Positions 8,703-17,867 are shown, numbered from the stretch's first letter. The stretch: DNA of 64,000 bases from Chimaeribacter arupi (GCF_002858805.1 NZ_PJZI01000027.1:1-64000), one strand, 5' to 3'. Made by a program: numbers and translations. The notes: a model not told the origin generated them from the sequence alone.

Positions 8703-9248
8703 ATGCCCGTTTACCACTTCTCGCTGACGCTGGCGGGTGTTACCTCCGCCACGCCCAACCTGGAGCAGCACTTATTTGAGCAAGGGTGTGACGATGCCCT
8801 GGTATGCGCCTATAACCAGACGGTGTACCTGGAGTTTGATCGCGAAGCCAAGGATTTCAGCAGCGCGCTGCTGAGCGCCGTGCGTGACTGTGAAGCCGCA
8901 CCGTTACAGGCCCGCGTGGTGGCGGCGGATGCCGATCTGGTGGGGCTGAGTGATATTGCAGAACTGACCGGGATGACACGGCAGGCGATTGCCCTGTTGA
9001 AAGAGGGAAAACGCGGCACCGGTAACTTTCCGTCCCCGGTGCAACGCGTAAAAGGAACGTCCCCGCTCTGGCGCTGGGCGGACGTTGCCGCCTGGCTGGC
9101 TGACCAGCAACGCCTGCCGCCGGAAATGGCCGACAACGCGCGCCAGCTGGCTGCCCTGAACCTGGCGTTACAACTGCGCGCCGAAGAGCAGCGCGCCTGC
9201 GCCCAACACTGGGCACGCAAGCTGGCTGCCCTGCCGCGCACCGCCTGA
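8703..9248 (+). CDS. HTH DNA-binding protein, possible antitoxin or autoregulator
   Basis: A 181-aa protein preceded by AAGGAG. Residues about 78-135 form a MerR/excisionase-like winged HTH (LSDIAELTGMTRQAIALLKEG followed by the wing-like FPSPVQRV and PLWRWADVAAWL). The N-terminal 75 residues look like an independent alpha/beta domain (YHFSLTLAGV, DALVCAYNQTVYLEFDRE). The C-terminus is an Ala/Gln-rich helix. It is coupled with the upstream HicA-like gene, and the palindrome over their promoter is a natural target for it. Alternative: an unrelated regulator that merely shares the operon. Confidence 0.7.
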   Translation: MPVYHFSLTLAGVTSATPNLEQHLFEQGCDDALVCAYNQTVYLEFDREAKDFSSALLSAVRDCEAAPLQARVVAADADLVGLSDIAELTGMTRQAIALLKEGKRGTGNFPSPVQRVKGTSPLWRWADVAAWLADQQRLPPEMADNARQLAALNLALQLRAEEQRACAQHWARKLAALPRTA

Positions 9249-9335
9249 CTGCGCCTTAAGCAGCCGGTGCAGGCAGAGGAAACCGGGCCAACCGCTGCCG
9301 GAGATGACCGGCGCAGGCATTGCCCGGCCCATCCC

Positions 9336-10820
9336 TTAACGGGTATTGAACTCCTCTTCCGCGAGGCGGAAGCGCTCCGTCACTACCGCAGACGGCTGGC
9401 GGCCCATCAGGCTCACCACCACGATGGCGATAGCGGCAAACAGGAAGCCGGGAATGATTTCATACAGGTTCAGCCAGGCATACTGTTTCCAGACAATCAC
9501 CGTAATGGCCCCGACCAGCATCCCGGCCAGCGCACCGTTACGGGTCATGCGGGACCACATCACGGAGATCAGGATCACCGGGCCAAAGGCGGCACCAAAA
9601 CCGGCCCAGGCATAGCTGACCAGCCCCAGCACACGGTTTTCCGGGTTAGCCGCCAGCGCAATGGCGATCAGTGCCACCACCAGCACCATCAGGCGCCCGA
9701 CCCAGACCAGTTCACGCTGGCTTGCGCCTTTGCGCAGGAAGGCTTTATAGAGGTCTTCGGTAATGGCGCTGGAGCAGACCAGCAGCTGGCAGCTCAGGGT
9801 ACTCATGACCGCTGCCAGAATGGCAGAAAGCAGGATACCGGCGATCCACGGGTTGAACAGGATTTTTGCCAGCTCAATAAAGACGCGCTCGCCGTTCTCC
9901 GACACATTGCCGGCAAGCGTCGGGTTGTTGGTGAAGTAGGCGATGCCGAAGAAGCCCACGGCGATGGTGCCGGCCAGGCAGAGGATCATCCAGGTCATGC
10001 TGATGCGGCGGGCATTACGGATGGTGTGGTGGGAGTCCGCGGCCATGAAACGCGCCAGGATATGCGGCTGGCCGAAGTAGCCTAAGCCCCAGCCCAGCAG
10101 GGAGAGGATCGCCACCAGGTTCAGCCCTTTGAACATGTCCACATAGGCCGGGTTTTTGGCTTCAATCACCAGCATTGAGGTATCAATGCCGCCGACCGCC
10201 ATGATCACGATGACCGGCGTCAGGATCAGCGCAAAGATCATCAGGGAGGCTTGCACGGTGTCTGTCCAGCTTACGGCCAGGAAGCCACCGATGAAGGTGT
10301 AGACGATAGTCGCTGCGGCACCGGCCCACAGGGCCGTGCCATAGCTCATGCCGAAGGTGCTTTCGAACAGGCGGGCACCGGCCACAATGCCGGAGGCACA
10401 GTAAATGGTGAAGAACACCAGGATAACGATCGCGGAGATGATACGCAGCAGCTTGCTTTTGTCCTCAAAGCGGCTGGTGAAGTAGTCCGGCAGCGTCAGG
10501 GCATTGTTGTTGGCTTCGGTATGCACCCGCAGCCGCCCGGCCACCAGTTTCCAGTTGAGGTAAGCGCCCAGTGTCAGGCCAATGGCAATCCAGCTTTCAG
10601 AGATGCCGGAGAGAAAGATGGCGCCCGGCAGGCCCATCAGCAACCAGCCGCTCATGTCAGACGCACCGGCAGAGAGTGCGGTCACGACGCTGCCCAGGCT
10701 GCGGCCGCCCAGAATGTAATCATCAAAGTTATTGGTGCGGCGGTATGCCAGCAAGCCGATGACCACCATTCCCAGAATGTAGACCAGGAATGTCACCACC
10801 ATTGGCGTATTAACTGTCAT
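9336..10820 (-). CDS. putP: Sodium/proline symporter PutP
   Basis: A 494-aa inner-membrane Na+/L-proline symporter of the SSS family, taking up proline as carbon and nitrogen source. About thirteen hydrophobic segments are visible; DDYILGGRSLGSVVTALSAGASDMSGWLL and GWGLGYFGQPHILARFMA are typical, and the helix 8 region STLSCQLLVCSSAITEDLY carries the Na+-site residues. ATG at 10820 has GGAGA upstream. Divergent from putA, with PutA sites in the intervening region, so the same repressor should control both. Confidence 0.95.
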   Translation of the reverse strand: MTVNTPMVVTFLVYILGMVVIGLLAYRRTNNFDDYILGGRSLGSVVTALSAGASDMSGWLLMGLPGAIFLSGISESWIAIGLTLGAYLNWKLVAGRLRVHTEANNNALTLPDYFTSRFEDKSKLLRIISAIVILVFFTIYCASGIVAGARLFESTFGMSYGTALWAGAAATIVYTFIGGFLAVSWTDTVQASLMIFALILTPVIVIMAVGGIDTSMLVIEAKNPAYVDMFKGLNLVAILSLLGWGLGYFGQPHILARFMAADSHHTIRNARRISMTWMILCLAGTIAVGFFGIAYFTNNPTLAGNVSENGERVFIELAKILFNPWIAGILLSAILAAVMSTLSCQLLVCSSAITEDLYKAFLRKGASQRELVWVGRLMVLVVALIAIALAANPENRVLGLVSYAWAGFGAAFGPVILISVMWSRMTRNGALAGMLVGAITVIVWKQYAWLNLYEIIPGFLFAAIAIVVVSLMGRQPSAVVTERFRLAEEEFNTR

Positions 10821-11567
10821 GTATGTTCTCCACGTACTTTTTAATCGGATTCACGCGGGAGGTCCCTGTGAAACGCCCTGTCTCTCCTGGCGGCCGGCAC
10901 TGCCGTCAGGCGTAAGAAGATACCGGAACGGGGTATCGTGTTATGTTGCACGGTTTTAACGGCGGCCTGTTATCTGTCCCGGCTTTCTGAAAAAACCCTG
11001 CTGATTGTCGGGGAGTAATACCCTGTTCATGTTTTATGTCGGCCCTGACTGCCGCGCGGCACATCCTAGATGAGGTGACTGGGCTGTGCCAACGTATTTA
11101 ACAATCAGGAAACATAAACCTGACGCCGCATCACACAAATAATCACCAGCGGTTGTACTGGGTAGCACTTCCGGGGTATCACCCTACCCTTGGCCCACTC
11201 AGAAGAGTGGGCACACCTTTTTCAGGCCACGCCTGGCCTGCGCCGGACACTATCAGGCCGGTACAGGGCCGGGACGTGCCAGTTTCAAAGCAATAACTGT
11301 GCCTGTTTATTTTGTTTACAGGATTTGCTGTAAAAAACGGCATGAATCCTGCATGAATTAACAAAATTAAACATGACAAAAACATGACAGAACATGATAA
11401 AAACAGGGTTGCACAAAGTTGCAACATGGAGGTCACTGGCGCTATTCTCTGCGCAGTTTCTTTTGCGTGTTTTAACAGAAACCCTTGTCTTGTCAGAAAC
11501 CGGAAAGATTTTCTGAAACCCGGTGCATCTCTTTATAAAGCAGTCTCGACTACAGGAGTCAGTTGGC
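10821..11567. promoter_or_regulatory. putP-putA divergent control region
   Basis: A 747-bp region between the divergent genes. The PutA-type hexamer GTTGCA occurs at 10945-10950, 11408-11413 and 11418-11423. A stable hairpin (GCCCACTC-AGAA-GAGTGGGC, 11193-11212) followed by ACACCTTTTT could end a rightward leader transcript. A second hairpin follows at about 11223-11240. At 11365-11404 three near-repeats of AACATGAYAAAA-like sequence lie in tandem. No gene is called. Confidence 0.7.
11408..11423 (+). promoter_or_regulatory. Probable PutA operator pair
   Basis: Two GTTGCA hexamers start 10 bp apart, about 150 bp upstream of putA. GTTGCA is the core bound by the N-terminal ribbon-helix-helix domain of PutA in E. 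coli. Confidence 0.7.
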
Positions 11568-14500
11568 ATGGGCACTACCACAATGGGCGTGAAGCTGGAC
11601 GAAGCCACACGTGATCGCATCAAAACTGCCGCGCAGCAGATCGACCGCACGCCGCATTGGCTAATCAAGCAGGCCATTTTTACCTATCTGGAACGGCTGG
11701 AGAGTGGCGAAGCGTTGCCGGAGTTTGCCGCAGCCGGTGCCACAGCGGCAGAGGCCGATGAGGCACCTGCCCTGTCGGCCGGTGATGCCCCCCAGCCCTT
11801 CCTGGAGTTTGCTGAGCAGATCCTGCCGCAGTCCGTTAACCGTGCCGCCATCACCGCGGCTTACCGCCGCCCGGAAACCGAAGCGGTGCCGATGCTGCTG
11901 GAGCAGGCGCGCCTGCCTGCCCCGCTGGCCGAGTCAACCCACCAGCTCGCTTACCGCATCGCGGAGAAGCTCCGGCACCAAAAAGGGGCAAGCGGACGTG
12001 CCGGGATGGTGCAAGGCCTGCTTCAGGAGTTCTCCCTCTCCTCACAAGAGGGCGTGGCGCTGATGTGCCTGGCCGAAGCCTTGCTGCGTATTCCTGACAA
12101 GGCCACGCGCGATGCGTTGATCCGGGATAAGATCAGCAACGGCAACTGGCACTCCCACCTTGGCCGCAGTTCTTCCCTGTTCGTTAACGCGGCCACCTGG
12201 GGGCTGCTGTTTACCGGCCGCCTGGTCTCGACCCACAATGAAGCCAACCTCTCCCGTTCACTGAACCGCATCATCGGCAAAAGCGGCGAACCGCTGATCC
12301 GCAAAGGCGTGGACATGGCGATGCGCCTGATGGGCGAACAGTTTGTGACCGGTGAAACCATCGCCGAAGCGCTGGCCAACGCCCGCAAACTTGAAGAGAA
12401 AGGGTTCCGCTACTCCTATGACATGCTGGGTGAAGCGGCGCTGACGGAAGCGGATGCGCAGGCTTACCTGACCTCCTACCAGCAGGCGATCCATGCCATC
12501 GGCAAAGCCTCCAATGGCCGCGGCATCTATGAGGGGCCGGGCATTTCCATCAAGCTGTCGGCGCTGCACCCGCGTTACAGCCGCGCCCAGTATGAACGCG
12601 TGATGGATGAACTCTATCCGCGCCTGCTGGCCCTGACGTTGCAGGCACGCAAATATGACATCGGCATCAACATCGATGCCGAAGAAGCCGACCGGCTGGA
12701 GATCTCGCTCGATTTGCTGGAAAAACTCTGCTTCGAACCGCAACTGGCAGGCTGGAACGGCATCGGCTTTGTTATCCAGGCTTACCAGAAACGCTGCCCG
12801 TTTGTGATTGACAGCCTGATCGACCTGGCCGGCCGCAGCCGCCGCCGCCTGATGATCCGCCTGGTGAAAGGCGCCTACTGGGACAGCGAAATCAAACGCG
12901 CCCAGATGGACGGCCTCGAGGGCTACCCGGTCTATACCCGCAAGGTGTATACCGACGTCTCCTACCTGGCCTGCGCCCGCAAACTGCTGGCCGTGCCGAA
13001 CCTGATTTACCCGCAGTTCGCCACCCATAACGCCCACACGCTGGCGGCTATCTACCATCTGGCCGGGAATAACTACTATCCGGGCCAGTATGAGTTCCAG
13101 TGCCTGCACGGCATGGGTGAACCGCTGTATGAGCAGGTGGTGGGCAAAATTGCCGACGGCAAACTGAACCGCCCGTGCCGCATCTATGCGCCGGTGGGCA
13201 CCCACGAAACGCTGCTGGCCTATCTGGTGCGCCGCCTGCTGGAGAACGGGGCGAACACCTCCTTTGTGAACCGCATCGCTGATGCCACCCTGCCGCTGGA
13301 AGAGCTGGTGGCCGATCCGGTCAGTGCCGTGGAAACCCTGGCCGCCCAGGAGGGGCAGATTGGCCTGCCGCACCCGCGCATCCCGCTGCCGCGTGAGCTG
13401 TATGGTGATGAGCGTGTGAACTCCGCCGGCCTGGATCTTTCCAACGAGCAGCGCCTGGCGTCCCTGTCCAGCGCCCTGCTCAGCACCGCCGCGCACCCAC
13501 TGAATGCGGAACCGCTGATCGATGCCGAAAAAGAGACTGGCGAAGCCCAGCCGGTGATAAACCCGGCTGAGCCGCGTGATGTGGTGGGCTATGTGCGTGA
13601 CACCACCGAGGCGGAGATCAGCCGCGCGCTGGACGCCTCCGCGGCGGCCGGGCCGATCTGGTTCGCCACCCCGCCGGAAGAGCGTGCGGCCATCCTGTCC
13701 CGCGCGGCGGAACTGATGGAAGCGCAACTGCAAAACCTGCTGGGCGTGCTGGTGCGCGAGGCGGGCAAAACCTTCAGCAACGCCATTGCTGAAGTGCGCG
13801 AAGCCGTGGATTTCCTGCACTATTACGCGGGCCTGATCCGTCAGGACTTCGCCAACGACAGCCACCGCCCGCTGGGGCCGGTGGTGTGTATCAGCCCGTG
13901 GAACTTCCCGCTGGCGATCTTTACCGGCCAGATTGCCGCCGCACTGGCGGCAGGCAACAGCGTGCTGGCCAAACCGGCCGAACAGACGCCGCTTATCGCC
14001 TCGCTGGCGGTGAAGCTGCTGCATGAAGCCGGTGTCCCGGCCGGGGTGCTGCAACTGCTGCCGGGTGACGGTGCGACCGTCGGGGCGAAACTGGTGAACG
14101 ATGCCCGCGTACGCGGCGTGATGTTTACCGGCTCCACGGAGGTGGCGTCGCTGCTGCAACGCAACATCGCCGGTCGCCTGGATCCGCAGGGCCGCCCGAC
14201 GCCGCTGATTGCCGAAACCGGCGGGCTGAATGCGATGATTGTTGACTCCTCCGCCCTGACCGAACAAGTGGTCACCGACGTGGTCGCCTCCGCCTTCGAC
14301 AGCGCCGGCCAGCGCTGCTCTGCCCTGCGCGTGCTGTGCGTACAGGATGAGGTGGCAGAACACACTCTGCAGATGCTGCGCGGGGCAATGGCTGAATGCC
14401 GGATGGGTAACCCGGAACGCCTCTCCACCGACGTTGGCCCGGTGATTGATGCAGAAGCCAAAGCCAATATTGAGAAGCACATCAACGCGATGCGCGCCAA

Positions 14501-15536
14501 AGGCCGCAAGGTCTATCAGGCGGCGAAAGCCAATGCGCAGGATGAGAAAGAGTGGCCGGCAGGCACCTTTGTCAAACCGACGCTGATTGAGCTGGAGAGC
14601 TTTGACGAACTGAAACGCGAGATCTTCGGCCCGGTGCTGCACGTGGTGCGTTACTCCCGCCAGAACCTCGACGGCCTGATCGACCAGATCAACGCCGCGG
14701 GGTACGGCCTGACGCTGGGCGTACATACCCGCATCGACGAAACCATCGCCCGCGTCACCAGCAAGGCGCGGGTCGGTAACCTCTACGTTAACCGTAATAT
14801 GGTGGGTGCCGTGGTCGGCGTGCAGCCGTTCGGCGGCGAGGGGTTGTCCGGTACCGGCCCGAAAGCCGGTGGCCCGCTCTACCTCTACCGCCTGCTGGCC
14901 AGCCGCCCGGATGATGCGGTGCACCGCACCCTGACCCGTCAGGATCAGCAACTGGCGCTGGACTCCAGCGCGCGCCAACCATTGCAGGCACCATTGCAGG
15001 CGCTGAAAAACTGGGCGGACGCCCAGCAGATGGCCCCGCTGTCCGCCCTGTGCAGCCACTACGCCGACTGGGCACAGGGCGGCACGGTGCGCAGCCTGCC
15101 GGGGCCGACAGGCGAACGGAACACCTATGCGCTGATGCCGCGTGAGCAGGTGCTCTGCCTGGCCGATGATGAAAACGACGCCTGGACGCAACTGGCCGGG
15201 GTGTTGTCGGTGGGCAGCCGGGTGCTGTGGCCGGAAGGTGACATGCAACGGGCGCTGTTCAAGCGCTTGCCGCAGGAAGTGCAGGCGCGCATTGACTTCA
15301 CGCCGGACTGGCAGGCAGGCAATGCCGAATATGACGCGGTGATCCACCACGGGGATTCCGATCAGCTGCGTGCGCTGTGTGAGCATGTGGCCCAGCGCGC
15401 CGGGGCGATTGTGTCGGTGCAGGGCTTTGCCCGCGGCGAAACGCATCTGCTGCTGGAGCGCCTGCTGCTGGAGCGTTCGCTGAGTATTAATACCGCGGCA
15501 GCGGGGGGGAATGCGAGTTTGATGACCATCGGCTAG
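11568..15536 (+). CDS. putA: Trifunctional PutA: repressor, proline dehydrogenase, P5C dehydrogenase
   Basis: A 1322-aa protein that oxidises proline to glutamate in two steps and represses put genes when proline is absent. Domains in order: ribbon-helix-helix DNA-binding (1-47, with T5, G7 and K9 as in E. coli); FAD proline dehydrogenase barrel (about 250-570, with GINIDAEEADRL and ARLVKGAYWDSEIKR-like segments); NAD P5C dehydrogenase (about 650-1130, with AETGGLNAMI and catalytic Cys in GQRCSALRV); and a C-terminal domain. ATG at 11568 is used because MGTTTMGVKLDEATRDR matches E. coli exactly in form; an upstream in-frame start at 11523 is less likely. It binds the membrane when reduced. 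Confidence 0.97.
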   Translation: MGTTTMGVKLDEATRDRIKTAAQQIDRTPHWLIKQAIFTYLERLESGEALPEFAAAGATAAEADEAPALSAGDAPQPFLEFAEQILPQSVNRAAITAAYRRPETEAVPMLLEQARLPAPLAESTHQLAYRIAEKLRHQKGASGRAGMVQGLLQEFSLSSQEGVALMCLAEALLRIPDKATRDALIRDKISNGNWHSHLGRSSSLFVNAATWGLLFTGRLVSTHNEANLSRSLNRIIGKSGEPLIRKGVDMAMRLMGEQFVTGETIAEALANARKLEEKGFRYSYDMLGEAALTEADAQAYLTSYQQAIHAIGKASNGRGIYEGPGISIKLSALHPRYSRAQYERVMDELYPRLLALTLQARKYDIGINIDAEEADRLEISLDLLEKLCFEPQLAGWNGIGFVIQAYQKRCPFVIDSLIDLAGRSRRRLMIRLVKGAYWDSEIKRAQMDGLEGYPVYTRKVYTDVSYLACARKLLAVPNLIYPQFATHNAHTLAAIYHLAGNNYYPGQYEFQCLHGMGEPLYEQVVGKIADGKLNRPCRIYAPVGTHETLLAYLVRRLLENGANTSFVNRIADATLPLEELVADPVSAVETLAAQEGQIGLPHPRIPLPRELYGDERVNSAGLDLSNEQRLASLSSALLSTAAHPLNAEPLIDAEKETGEAQPVINPAEPRDVVGYVRDTTEAEISRALDASAAAGPIWFATPPEERAAILSRAAELMEAQLQNLLGVLVREAGKTFSNAIAEVREAVDFLHYYAGLIRQDFANDSHRPLGPVVCISPWNFPLAIFTGQIAAALAAGNSVLAKPAEQTPLIASLAVKLLHEAGVPAGVLQLLPGDGATVGAKLVNDARVRGVMFTGSTEVASLLQRNIAGRLDPQGRPTPLIAETGGLNAMIVDSSALTEQVVTDVVASAFDSAGQRCSALRVLCVQDEVAEHTLQMLRGAMAECRMGNPERLSTDVGPVIDAEAKANIEKHINAMRAKGRKVYQAAKANAQDEKEWPAGTFVKPTLIELESFDELKREIFGPVLHVVRYSRQNLDGLIDQINAAGYGLTLGVHTRIDETIARVTSKARVGNLYVNRNMVGAVVGVQPFGGEGLSGTGPKAGGPLYLYRLLASRPDDAVHRTLTRQDQQLALDSSARQPLQAPLQALKNWADAQQMAPLSALCSHYADWAQGGTVRSLPGPTGERNTYALMPREQVLCLADDENDAWTQLAGVLSVGSRVLWPEGDMQRALFKRLPQEVQARIDFTPDWQAGNAEYDAVIHHGDSDQLRALCEHVAQRAGAIVSVQGFARGETHLLLERLLLERSLSINTAAAGGNASLMTIG

Positions 15537-15604
15537 TTAGGCTGACCGGTAGCCTGGCCGGTGAGTTAACCGGCGGGCAACGGGGACTTGATATTGAAAA
15601 AGGG

Positions 15605-15631
15605 GGGTGCGGGAAACCGTGCCCTTTTTTT
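15605..15631 (+). terminator. Terminator after putA
   Basis: GGGTGCGG-GAAA-CCGTGCCC (two G-U pairs) followed by seven T, 68 bp past the putA stop. Confidence 0.8.
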
Positions 15632-15750
15632 GTTTTTTGGGAGGAAGATTGAAGTAGCTTCGGGAGGATATACTCACTGGGATTGAGGTATGTTGCGTTG
15701 GCATACGACCAGAACCCTTTCTGTAGCCCCGCTGCCGCCACTGGTCGTGA
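15632..15750. other. Leader of repeat copy B with inverted repeat
   Basis: Arms ACGACCAG (15705-15712) and CTGGTCGT (15741-15748) can pair around a 28-nt loop, directly before copy B. Copy A has no counterpart to this outer hairpin. No gene is seen. Confidence 0.4.
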
Positions 15751-15978
15751 AGTGGCATGTTTCGGTTGTTTATGTACGGTTATCTACCCGGCTTTTCGCG
15801 CCTCAACCGAGCAGGGCGCGCCAGTGCGCTCGCCCTGCACCCGCGCACTTTCGGTGGTTTGGCTGAATCATTGGCCGCTCTCGCGGCTCCCCTCACTCCG
15901 TCTCCGGGCTAATTGGGCCGCCGCAGACACGCTCCCAGCGTGGCTGCGACTCTCGCACACATCCCTGTGTGCTCGCCC
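15751..15978 (+). repeat. Copy B of the multi-hairpin dispersed repeat
   Basis: Matches copy A (1-222, minus strand), starting at AGTGGCATGTTTCGGTTGTT. Hairpin arms in order: 15762-15768/15804-15810 (TCGGTTG/CAACCGA), 15811-15817/15832-15838 (GCAGGGC/GCCCTGC), 15874-15878/15883-15887, 15928-15933/15937-15942 and 15955-15961/15966-15972. The last three stems differ in sequence from copy A yet remain paired, while linkers such as GGCTGAATCATTG and CTCCGGGCT are shared. It joins directly into the 110-bp tandem repeat. Confidence 0.75.
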
Positions 15979-16287
15979 GGCCCTTCGTCTCCATTCGGCA
16001 ATGATTTTTACGCCCCCACCAGACTACAAATTCTTAGCTATGTAAGGAAATGGTAGGTGATGATGTTTACACGTCCTGCCCGCTCGCCCGGCCCTGCGTC
16101 CTCGTCGGCAATAATTTTAATGCCCCACCTAACTGCAAATTCCTGGCTATGTAAGGAAAAAGTAGGTGGTGATGTTTATACGTTCTGCCCGCTCGCCCGG
16201 CCCTGCGGCTCCATTCGGCAATGCTTTTTACGCCCCCACCAGACTGCAAATTCCTGGCTATGTAAGGAAAAAGTAGGGGGTGAATGT
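15971..16287 (+). repeat. Tandem repeat of about 110 bp, nearly three units
   Basis: Units begin at 15971, 16082 and 16191 with GCTCGCCCGG; the third is shortened at its end. Each carries the conserved segment AAATTCYTRGCTATGTAAGG and ends with TAGGKGGTGATGTTT-like sequence. In unit 2, CCACCT and AGGTGG pair around an inner TTCCT/AGGAA stem; the others have related, partly shifted pairings. The period and hairpins do not fit CRISPR. It appears to be a multiplied 3' part of the repeat element. Confidence 0.8.
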
Positions 16288-16346
16288 TTTCGCTAACGTA
16301 AATGTTTTTCGCAGAGGGAGAAATAAGGTATTTGGGAAAGCAGAAT

Positions 16347-16374
16347 AAAGGTGCCGGGGTGTCCGGCACCTTTT
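16347..16374 (-). terminator. Terminator after tcyN
   Basis: AAAGGTGCCGG, 5-nt loop, CCGGCACCTTTT, directly next to the tcyN stop. It could also stop rightward transcripts from the repeat region. Confidence 0.85.
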
Positions 16375-16377
16375 GGG

Positions 16378-17133
16378 TCAGGCCTGGTTCAGGAATTTGT
16401 CCAGGAACTGGCGGGTGCGGGCGTGTTGCGGGTGGGTGAACAGCGCTTTGGCCGGGCCTTGTTCGACAATACGGCCGTTGTCCATGAAAATGGCGCGATC
16501 GGCGACGTCACGGGCGAAACTCATCTCGTGGGTGACGATCACCATGGTGCGGCGCTCCTGCGCCAGGGCGCGGATGGTGCTCAACACTTCGCCCACCAGC
16601 TCCGGGTCGAGGGCGGAGGTCGGTTCGTCGAATAAAATCACCTCGGGGCGCATCGCCAGCGCGCGGGCAATCGCCACTCGCTGCTGCTGGCCGCCGGAAA
16701 GACGGCGCGGGTAGGCGCTCTCCTTACCGCTCAGCCCGACCTTCGCCAGCAACTCGCGGGCGCGCTGCTCCGCCTCGGCGCGCGGCTCGCCCTTCACGAT
16801 CACCGGCCCCTCAATGATATTCTCCAGCACCGAACGGTGCGGGAACAGATTAAAATTCTGGAACACAAACCCAACCTGCTGGCGCAGGGCGCGCACCTTC
16901 TGCTTCTGCCGGCTCAGCGGCTGGCTGCCGTCAATCGTTATCTTGCCGACGCTGATGGTGCCGCCGTCCGGCACTTCCAGCAGATTAATACTGCGCAACA
17001 GCGTGGTCTTGCCGGAACCGCTGGGGCCGATAATGGCCACCACTTCCCCGGCATCCACCGCCAGATCAATCCCATGCAGCACCGTATTGCCTTTAAAGGC
17101 TTTGGTCAGGTTCTTTACGTCAATGGCACTCAT
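16378..17133 (-). CDS. tcyN: L-cystine ABC transporter ATPase TcyN
   Basis: A 251-aa cytoplasmic ATPase of the polar amino acid ABC family that powers cystine (and diaminopimelate) import with TcyL and TcyJ. Walker A GPSGSGKT is at 36-43, the signature LSGGQ at 145-149 and Walker B VILFDE at 165-170, followed by PTSALDPE. Length and sequence match E. coli YecC. The ATG at 17133 lies 2 nt past the tcyL stop, so translation is probably coupled. Confidence 0.94.
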   Translation of the reverse strand: MSAIDVKNLTKAFKGNTVLHGIDLAVDAGEVVAIIGPSGSGKTTLLRSINLLEVPDGGTISVGKITIDGSQPLSRQKQKVRALRQQVGFVFQNFNLFPHRSVLENIIEGPVIVKGEPRAEAEQRARELLAKVGLSGKESAYPRRLSGGQQQRVAIARALAMRPEVILFDEPTSALDPELVGEVLSTIRALAQERRTMVIVTHEMSFARDVADRAIFMDNGRIVEQGPAKALFTHPQHARTRQFLDKFLNQA

Positions 17134-17135
17134 GG

Positions 17136-17798
17136 TTACTCCTGATCCTGTCGGTTAACACGGGCTTCAAGCCGGTTTTGCAACGCCGAAAGCAGCGTCG
17201 CCAGCACCCAGTACACCAGTGAGGCAGCCAGATACATGGTGAACACCTCAAACGTGCGCGAGGTAATCAGCTGCGCCTGACGGAACAGCTCCGGCACCTG
17301 GATGGTCGCGGCCAGCGAGGTGTCTTTCACCAGGCTGATAAAACTGTTGCCCAGCGGCGGCAGCGCGGTGCGGGCCGCCTGCGGCAGAATCACCCGGCGC
17401 AGCGTCTGCCACGGCGTCATGCCGATACTGGCGGCCGCTTCCCACTGCCCTCTCTCAATCGACGAAATCGCCGCGCGCAACGTTTCCGACGTATAGGCCG
17501 CGGTATTCAGCGACAGCCCAATCATCGCCGCCGGCATCGGGTCCAGCTCGATGCCGAACTGCGGCAGGCCGTAATAAATCATAAACAGCTGGGCAATCAG
17601 CGGTGTGCCGCGAAAAATTGACACATAAATCCGCGATAACCAGGCCAGTGGCCAGAAACGCGAAAGGCGCATCAGCGCCAGCACAAACCCCAGGAACAGG
17701 CCAAAGGCCATACCACCGATACTGAGCTGAAGGGTAAACAGTGTCCCCTTCAATAAAAAGGGTGCTGAATCCAGCACCAGTTGAATACTTTCTTGCAT
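17136..17798 (-). CDS. tcyL: L-cystine ABC transporter permease TcyL
   Basis: A 220-aa inner-membrane permease matching E. coli YecS. Several transmembrane segments are visible, and the EAA loop that contacts the ATPase reads EAAASIGMTPWQTLRRVILPQA. ATG at 17798 is chosen because MQESIQLVLDSAPFLLKG aligns with the E. coli start; an in-frame start at 17822 adds eight residues of no family match. It sits between tcyJ (70 bp upstream) and tcyN. Confidence 0.94.
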   Translation of the reverse strand: MQESIQLVLDSAPFLLKGTLFTLQLSIGGMAFGLFLGFVLALMRLSRFWPLAWLSRIYVSIFRGTPLIAQLFMIYYGLPQFGIELDPMPAAMIGLSLNTAAYTSETLRAAISSIERGQWEAAASIGMTPWQTLRRVILPQAARTALPPLGNSFISLVKDTSLAATIQVPELFRQAQLITSRTFEVFTMYLAASLVYWVLATLLSALQNRLEARVNRQDQE

Positions 17799-17867
17799 CT
17801 GTCGAACCCTGTCGGCGCACAACGCCGGAGGTGAAAATGGGCCGGTGATGACTCACCGGCGCGGGGG

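Noticed and set aside
9267-10085. A 272-codon plus-strand frame overlapping putP
   Set aside because: Antisense to putP for nearly all its length, with Gln/His/Gly-rich shadow composition.
12258-15446. A 1062-codon open frame opposite putA on the minus strand
   Set aside because: It lies wholly antisense to a well-matched gene; long shadow frames are common in GC-rich genes with strong third-position bias. Its translation is His/Arg/Gln-rich with no domain.
15971-16287. The tandem repeat as a CRISPR array
   Set aside because: There are no short identical repeats with unique spacers; the entire 110-bp unit is repeated, and no cas genes are near.
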